Assembly: GCA_016840245.1 (NCBI GenBank)
Contig: JAEOST010000801.1
Span: 1 to 9,777, forward strand
Length of the DNA: 9,777 nt
Origin: Candidatus Thorarchaeota archaeon
GTDB lineage: Archaea > Asgardarchaeota > Thorarchaeia > Thorarchaeales > Thorarchaeaceae
Direction of reading: 5' to 3'
Shown: piece after piece, positions 6,219 through 9,777 of the stretch
Numbering within the stretch: the first letter of the stretch is position 1
How the letters are laid out: the number at the start of each line of letters is the position of its first letter
Notes under the pieces: model-generated
The model's database searches: none
What the model was told of the DNA's origin: nothing
What the model saw: the letters and a program-made list of their open reading frames with translations, nothing else
Position numbers and translations under genes: made by a program

Positions 6219-8102
6219 CTAGGTCATATCCAATTGTTGGAGATGAAATTCTAATACATCTTCAGCGTTGTCAGCTTTCACAAAAATTGGTACACTATCT
6301 AGCCCTGTTGCTATATAGCTAGAGAGTAACCACGACCCAGGTGGAAATTCAAGTGTCTTGTCAAGAATGCTGATATCAATCTGGAACGAACTACTCACTA
6401 CAGTTCTGTCGTAAGGCCTCGGAAGGGTACCTACAAAGAAGGTATGTAACTGTTGCATAATGTTGGTATTGAGATATGCTATACGCTGCGTCGCAATTGC
6501 TCCTCCAAGCCCATATTTTCTTCCTTGACGAAGAAGTCGCTCAACTGATTTGCTGCAATGAAGAAGCTGACTACTTGCTGAGGAAGGAATGAACTCCTGT
6601 GCCTCATCAAACACAAACAGAATTTGGGGCTTAATCTCAAAGGTCTTCTTTCGATACCTCAGAGCTGCTCCGGTTAGGGCAATCACTACATCTCGAATTA
6701 CTTCAGGTTCCGCAATCGATATACAGACCACTCGTTCTGGTCCTGAAAGCATGGCTCGAATATCACTTACGGTTACTCCTCTTTTAGCTGTCTTCTTGGT
6801 TTGCCGCGCTCTCTGTATCTGATCCTTCAGTGTGTGTCTTGTTGTTGCCCAAGCGGACAATCCAGCTCCTTTGAAGACTTTGAATGTATCCATTATTGTT
6901 GTAGCCTCAGTTGAGAGCATATCAACAAATGGTTCGTCAATGACGTCACTTTCGCTCTTGTTGTTCGTGTCAATCCAATCAAGAATCTTGAATCTGATTT
7001 CATCGTTAGCATGAATATAGGTCGGTTTGTCTGAATCTCTATCACGCATTACTCGTAGCTCTGAGAGAATGGTAGCATATGTTGGAATTGAAGTACTGGA
7101 CGATTGAATGAATGTGACGTTACCATTGTCATACACCTGTTTGAGAGCTTCATTAGCCCTTGCATCCTCTTCAAAGTCACGTGGCTTGACAATTGAACGT
7201 GCAAAGTCATCCGAAGTCTTTGCTTCTTCTTCAAGGATGATTTTAGACTTAATTTTTGGATCACTGAAAACATCAGCAAGAAGAAAGGGGTACTCACAGC
7301 TGATATCGAAGATTACAAGCTTCGTATCCTTTGAATGATAGATAATTCTCCTAAACAAGTTTGAGAGTAGATTGCTTTTTCCTCCTCCGGTGAATGAGAA
7401 TACACCAAAATGGTATCGAACAAGTTTGTTCAAATCTACATAGACTGGAACCTGCTTGTCTGATTCTTGGAACATCCGCAGAACACCAATTCGAGGATCC
7501 TTGCGTGGATCGGGTGAAGTGAATTTAGCCTTGAATCCGAGGGCTTCCTTCACGCGAGAATTATAAATCAAATCTACAGTTTCTAGATTTATTACATGAA
7601 CTTTGTCGCCAACGAGCGGATATGAGAATCCCTTCTTGAACTCGATATTGCCATCAGCATCCACTACAAGATCAAAATTGATAGGAACTGCAGTCATCTG
7701 TACCATCATTGTTGCTTGGTCATCAGTATCCCAATCCGGTACTGCCTGCTCAATGACCTCAAACTGTAATGGGTAGTAGTGACTATCCGATACACCACCC
7801 AGACCATAGTGTTGTGGCCAAACCTTTGAGATTACTAAGATTGTATAGCGTTTCTCCCCACGTTTAAGCGCTGCGTCAGATTGTCCCTTGAAATTTCGGA
7901 CTGCGAGCATCATCCCTTCTTCCAATTGCGCCATGAGTTCCTTATCGTATCGGATTTTCAATCTGCAATCGTATCGAGCAGCCGAACCTGACCACTCTGA
8001 AGTGTAGTTTGCTGCTACAGGGATAACTCTAGCTAATCGGCCATCAAATCGTCCATCAAAGTCTGTAAATAAGTGGTTAGGAAAATCGTCTTGTTTGCTC
8101 AA
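6219..8102 (-). CDS. herA: HerA-family DNA-translocating ATPase
   Basis: This is a FtsK/HerA-superfamily ATPase expected to form a hexameric ring that pumps double-stranded DNA to its nuclease partner. Residues 1-180 form a beta-rich N-terminal region that would fit a HAS-barrel. The P-loop is SFTGGGKSN (236-244); its first position is Ser where Gly or Ala is usual. Walker B is ILFVFDEAQEF (494-504) with D499 and E500. The Arg-rich HerA signature RLLRQGRKYGLGG (522-534) leads into ATQR (537-540). A mostly helical insertion lies between P-loop and Walker B. The 627-residue length fits archaeal HerA. The start is TTG at 8100-8102, set by a GGAGG site 6 bases away and lying inside the preceding gene, so translation is probably coupled. 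Pairing with a NurA-like gene supports HerA over conjugative VirB4 or TraG relatives. Confidence 0.88.
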   Translation of the reverse strand: MSKQDDFPNHLFTDFDGRFDGRLARVIPVAANYTSEWSGSAARYDCRLKIRYDKELMAQLEEGMMLAVRNFKGQSDAALKRGEKRYTILVISKVWPQHYGLGGVSDSHYYPLQFEVIEQAVPDWDTDDQATMMVQMTAVPINFDLVVDADGNIEFKKGFSYPLVGDKVHVINLETVDLIYNSRVKEALGFKAKFTSPDPRKDPRIGVLRMFQESDKQVPVYVDLNKLVRYHFGVFSFTGGGKSNLLSNLFRRIIYHSKDTKLVIFDISCEYPFLLADVFSDPKIKSKIILEEEAKTSDDFARSIVKPRDFEEDARANEALKQVYDNGNVTFIQSSSTSIPTYATILSELRVMRDRDSDKPTYIHANDEIRFKILDWIDTNNKSESDVIDEPFVDMLSTEATTIMDTFKVFKGAGLSAWATTRHTLKDQIQRARQTKKTAKRGVTVSDIRAMLSGPERVVCISIAEPEVIRDVVIALTGAALRYRKKTFEIKPQILFVFDEAQEFIPSSASSQLLHCSKSVERLLRQGRKYGLGGAIATQRIAYLNTNIMQQLHTFFVGTLPRPYDRTVVSSSFQIDISILDKTLEFPPGSWLLSSYIATGLDSVPIFVKADNAEDVLEFHLQQLDMT

Positions 8103-9777
8103 TTGAATCCCTCCTTGCTCGGAAAGTAGATAGGTAGAAGATGAGTTCCCGAAGCTCTGGTCTATTTACCAGCCACATTCCAGCGCTGTCGACCATTGAC
8201 TGGAAGTGTTGGAAATGGTACTTTGCTACCTTATCAGCAATGTACAATGGTTTGATGTGACCAAAGAGTTCTGGAATGCTCATACTTGTCATTTTGTTGA
8301 AAAGGTGAATTATGAATCGTTGAATTGGGTTGTTACTATTCTGCCGGAAGATTACCTCAACTGGCTCAGGATATTCTGGTGAATGTGCATAATCATGATT
8401 GAGAGTGATGACTTGATCATCCTCAATATCGACCTCAGGATACACAAGCCGATCGTAAAGCAATACATTACTACGAAGTTTTTCATCGGATTGAGCCTCG
8501 CACAATTGGAAGTATGACTTGACAAATGTCTTCTCCAATGAAATCTGATTCCGTCTGGCACCAGAAACGAGACCCTTCTTTCTCTCTAGATGAGGTACTG
8601 CTGTCTTGAATGCAGTATCATACTCACTAGTAGCCCAAGGAACAGAAAGTTTCTTCCTCTCTTGAAGAGATATCCACTGCAAAATCATTCGATCAGTATC
8701 AGGAGCCTCTTGCCCTTTAGCATCAAATCCACCTTCAAACATACCAATATGATTGAGAACCGGAAGAAGTTGTCTTTTCAGGTCTCTTGCAGCAGTATCT
8801 TTTGCGACTCCAACAAGCAATGTTCTGTTGTTCCAGCTTGCTTCCACCATAAGAAACAATGATGCCAAACTAAGAAATGCTAGGTCATTTGTAGTAATCC
8901 ATCGGTCATTGATTTTGAATCGTTCATCGAACGAGATGCTTGCATCCTCCGAGAACATCCTCTCACAAACTTCGTCTACGAGAGACCTGACTCTCCTTTT
9001 CAGGGCTTTATACTCTGGTTTGACATGGAATCGGTCGCCTCTTCTTGTTATGATTCCTTCAGACGTAACCTTCCCTTTCATTCCCGTTTCTAATTCCTTA
9101 TCGAGTCTAGCTTCACGGATTTCATTATCTAGATTCAATCTAGTGATAATTTCGCTACGAGTCAATCCGTTCTCTTCATCTATTAATTCAGCAATAATTC
9201 GTGCCAAGAGATACTCTCCACGTGGTGGTGGCGTACCAAGCTCTAGATTACCAAACAGACGTCTTGCATAAATCCACTCAGTTGTAGTAAATTGACGACC
9301 CTCAATCTCATATCCAATAAGTCCACAATCTTGTTCAAGATTTATTCTAAAGTTCGAAGTTTCTGCATAGTACGATGATATCTCAGCAGAGCAAATTCTA
9401 TCTAGTAGAAGGATATCTACAGGATTCTCTGAATTGGTGAGTTTGTATCCCAGATAAAATTCTGCCAGTCCCATTAGATAGTCTGCAAAAGCTGAGTTAT
9501 CAATAATCCACGAGTCGCTGAAAGTAACGGTATGGTCTATCTCGCCTGTTTCATCTCGAACAAGAATGGACTGATCGATATCAGGTACTTCATTGATGTA
9601 TATGGGAAGTACACTAGAAACTCCTATACCACTCTCAAGGTATTTCTCTTCATATCTGATATCTAACTCACCGCTGTCCTCTATGTATACTGTTCCATTC
9701 GATGAGTAAGCTCCCGCAAAGAAGACAAGTAAGTCAAAGACATCTTGTTTGCAAATTGTACCATCAATTCCAGCAAA
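8077..9777 (-). CDS. nurA: NurA-like nuclease, 5' end outside the window
   Basis: This is the probable nuclease partner of the downstream HerA. The frame has no stop from 8080 to the window edge, giving 566 visible residues. The ATG at 9474 is therefore internal; the 101 residues before it are clearly part of the protein. NurA motifs, numbered from the window-edge codon, are IDGT with D5, E106 in GLAEFYLG, D126 in DILLLDR, and LLVGVAKD with K326. Their order and spacing resemble the RNase H-like NurA site (Asp58, Glu114 and Asp131 in Sulfolobus). At the C terminus, PLYIADKVAK fits the usual PL-x-x-AH segment, but Asp515 replaces the His. Residues 187-261 look like an inserted winged helix. 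The visible part already exceeds typical NurA length (about 330-450). The stop TAA at 8077-8079 overlaps the HerA gene by 26 bases. The assignment is by motif, not by search. Confidence 0.72.
   Translation of the reverse strand, partial: FAGIDGTICKQDVFDLLVFFAGAYSSNGTVYIEDSGELDIRYEEKYLESGIGVSSVLPIYINEVPDIDQSILVRDETGEIDHTVTFSDSWIIDNSAFADYLMGLAEFYLGYKLTNSENPVDILLLDRICSAEISSYYAETSNFRINLEQDCGLIGYEIEGRQFTTTEWIYARRLFGNLELGTPPPRGEYLLARIIAELIDEENGLTRSEIITRLNLDNEIREARLDKELETGMKGKVTSEGIITRRGDRFHVKPEYKALKRRVRSLVDEVCERMFSEDASISFDERFKINDRWITTNDLAFLSLASLFLMVEASWNNRTLLVGVAKDTAARDLKRQLLPVLNHIGMFEGGFDAKGQEAPDTDRMILQWISLQERKKLSVPWATSEYDTAFKTAVPHLERKKGLVSGARRNQISLEKTFVKSYFQLCEAQSDEKLRSNVLLYDRLVYPEVDIEDDQVITLNHDYAHSPEYPEPVEVIFRQNSNNPIQRFIIHLFNKMTSMSIPELFGHIKPLYIADKVAKYHFQHFQSMVDSAGMWLVNRPELRELIFYLSTFRARRDSIEQTRRFS
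8109..8114 (-). promoter_or_regulatory. Shine-Dalgarno site selecting the HerA TTG start
   Basis: GGAGGG on the minus strand lies 6 bases before the TTG at 8100-8102. It is embedded in the NurA coding sequence, so ribosomes finishing NurA could restart on HerA. No ATG or GTG at this end of the frame has a comparable site. Confidence 0.7.
8995..9219 (-). other. Winged-helix-like insertion in the NurA-like protein
   Basis: Visible residues 187-261 read as helix (YLLARIIAELIDE), a helix-turn-helix beginning LTRSEIITRLN, another charged helix, and a beta-wing GIITRRGDRFHV. This sits between the second and third NurA motifs. It could contact DNA or another protein. The fold is inferred from pattern alone. 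Confidence 0.45.

Noticed and set aside
7049..7297. 82-codon open frame on the minus strand, shifted within HerA
   Set aside because: It is an alternative frame of the HerA gene; the HerA frame is intact through this part, so no frameshift is implied.
8753..9271. 172-codon open frame on the plus strand
   Set aside because: It lies fully antisense to the NurA-like gene, is Ser/Arg-rich with no recognisable motif, and has no good ribosome binding site. It is an overlap artefact.

Overview
The window looks like a moderately AT-rich archaeal chromosome segment. The pointers are a HerA-type ATPase beside a NurA-like nuclease, an F420-type oxidoreductase beta subunit, TATA-box promoters combined with good Shine-Dalgarno sites, and two secreted or membrane-anchored surface proteins rich in N-x-S/T sequons. 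Large Ig-like and NosD-type surface proteins with a Ser/Thr-rich stalk and one C-terminal helix would suit an Asgard (Thorarchaeia-like) or Thermoplasmatota-like lineage, but that placement is a weak inference. No tRNA, rRNA, CRISPR array or insertion sequence was seen, and the six genes leave no gene-free stretch above about 100 bases.

Layout. (1) 1-1238 (+) is the C-terminal part of a surface protein built of Ig-like modules and ending in a membrane anchor; its 5' end lies outside the window. (2) 1271-2329 (-) encodes an FrhB/FpoF-like coenzyme F420 oxidoreductase beta subunit with two ferredoxin clusters and a further Cys set. It converges on gene 1 with a 32-base gap. (3) 2432-3151 (+) is GTP cyclohydrolase II (RibA), divergent from gene 2 across a 102-base region with one symmetric TATA-like element that could serve both. 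(4) 3133-6129 (-) is a 998-residue exported parallel beta-helix protein with a Thr-rich stalk and C-terminal anchor; its 3' end overlaps the 3' end of ribA by 19 bases. (5) 6219-8102 (-) is a HerA-family DNA-translocating ATPase. (6) 8077-9777 (-) is a NurA-like nuclease whose frame stays open to the window edge and which overlaps the HerA gene by 26 bases.

How the parts fit. Genes 6 and 5 form a translationally coupled NurA-HerA pair, expected to make a DNA-end-processing nuclease/translocase complex. The NurA is unusually long, carries a winged-helix-like insertion, and has changes in its C-terminal active-site motif, so it may be a divergent or specialised version. Genes 2 and 3 are linked biochemically: GTP cyclohydrolase II starts the pathway to FAD and to the ribityl-uracil precursor of F420, and FrhB-like proteins use both FAD and F420. 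Genes 1 and 4 are cell-surface proteins with no visible functional link to the rest.
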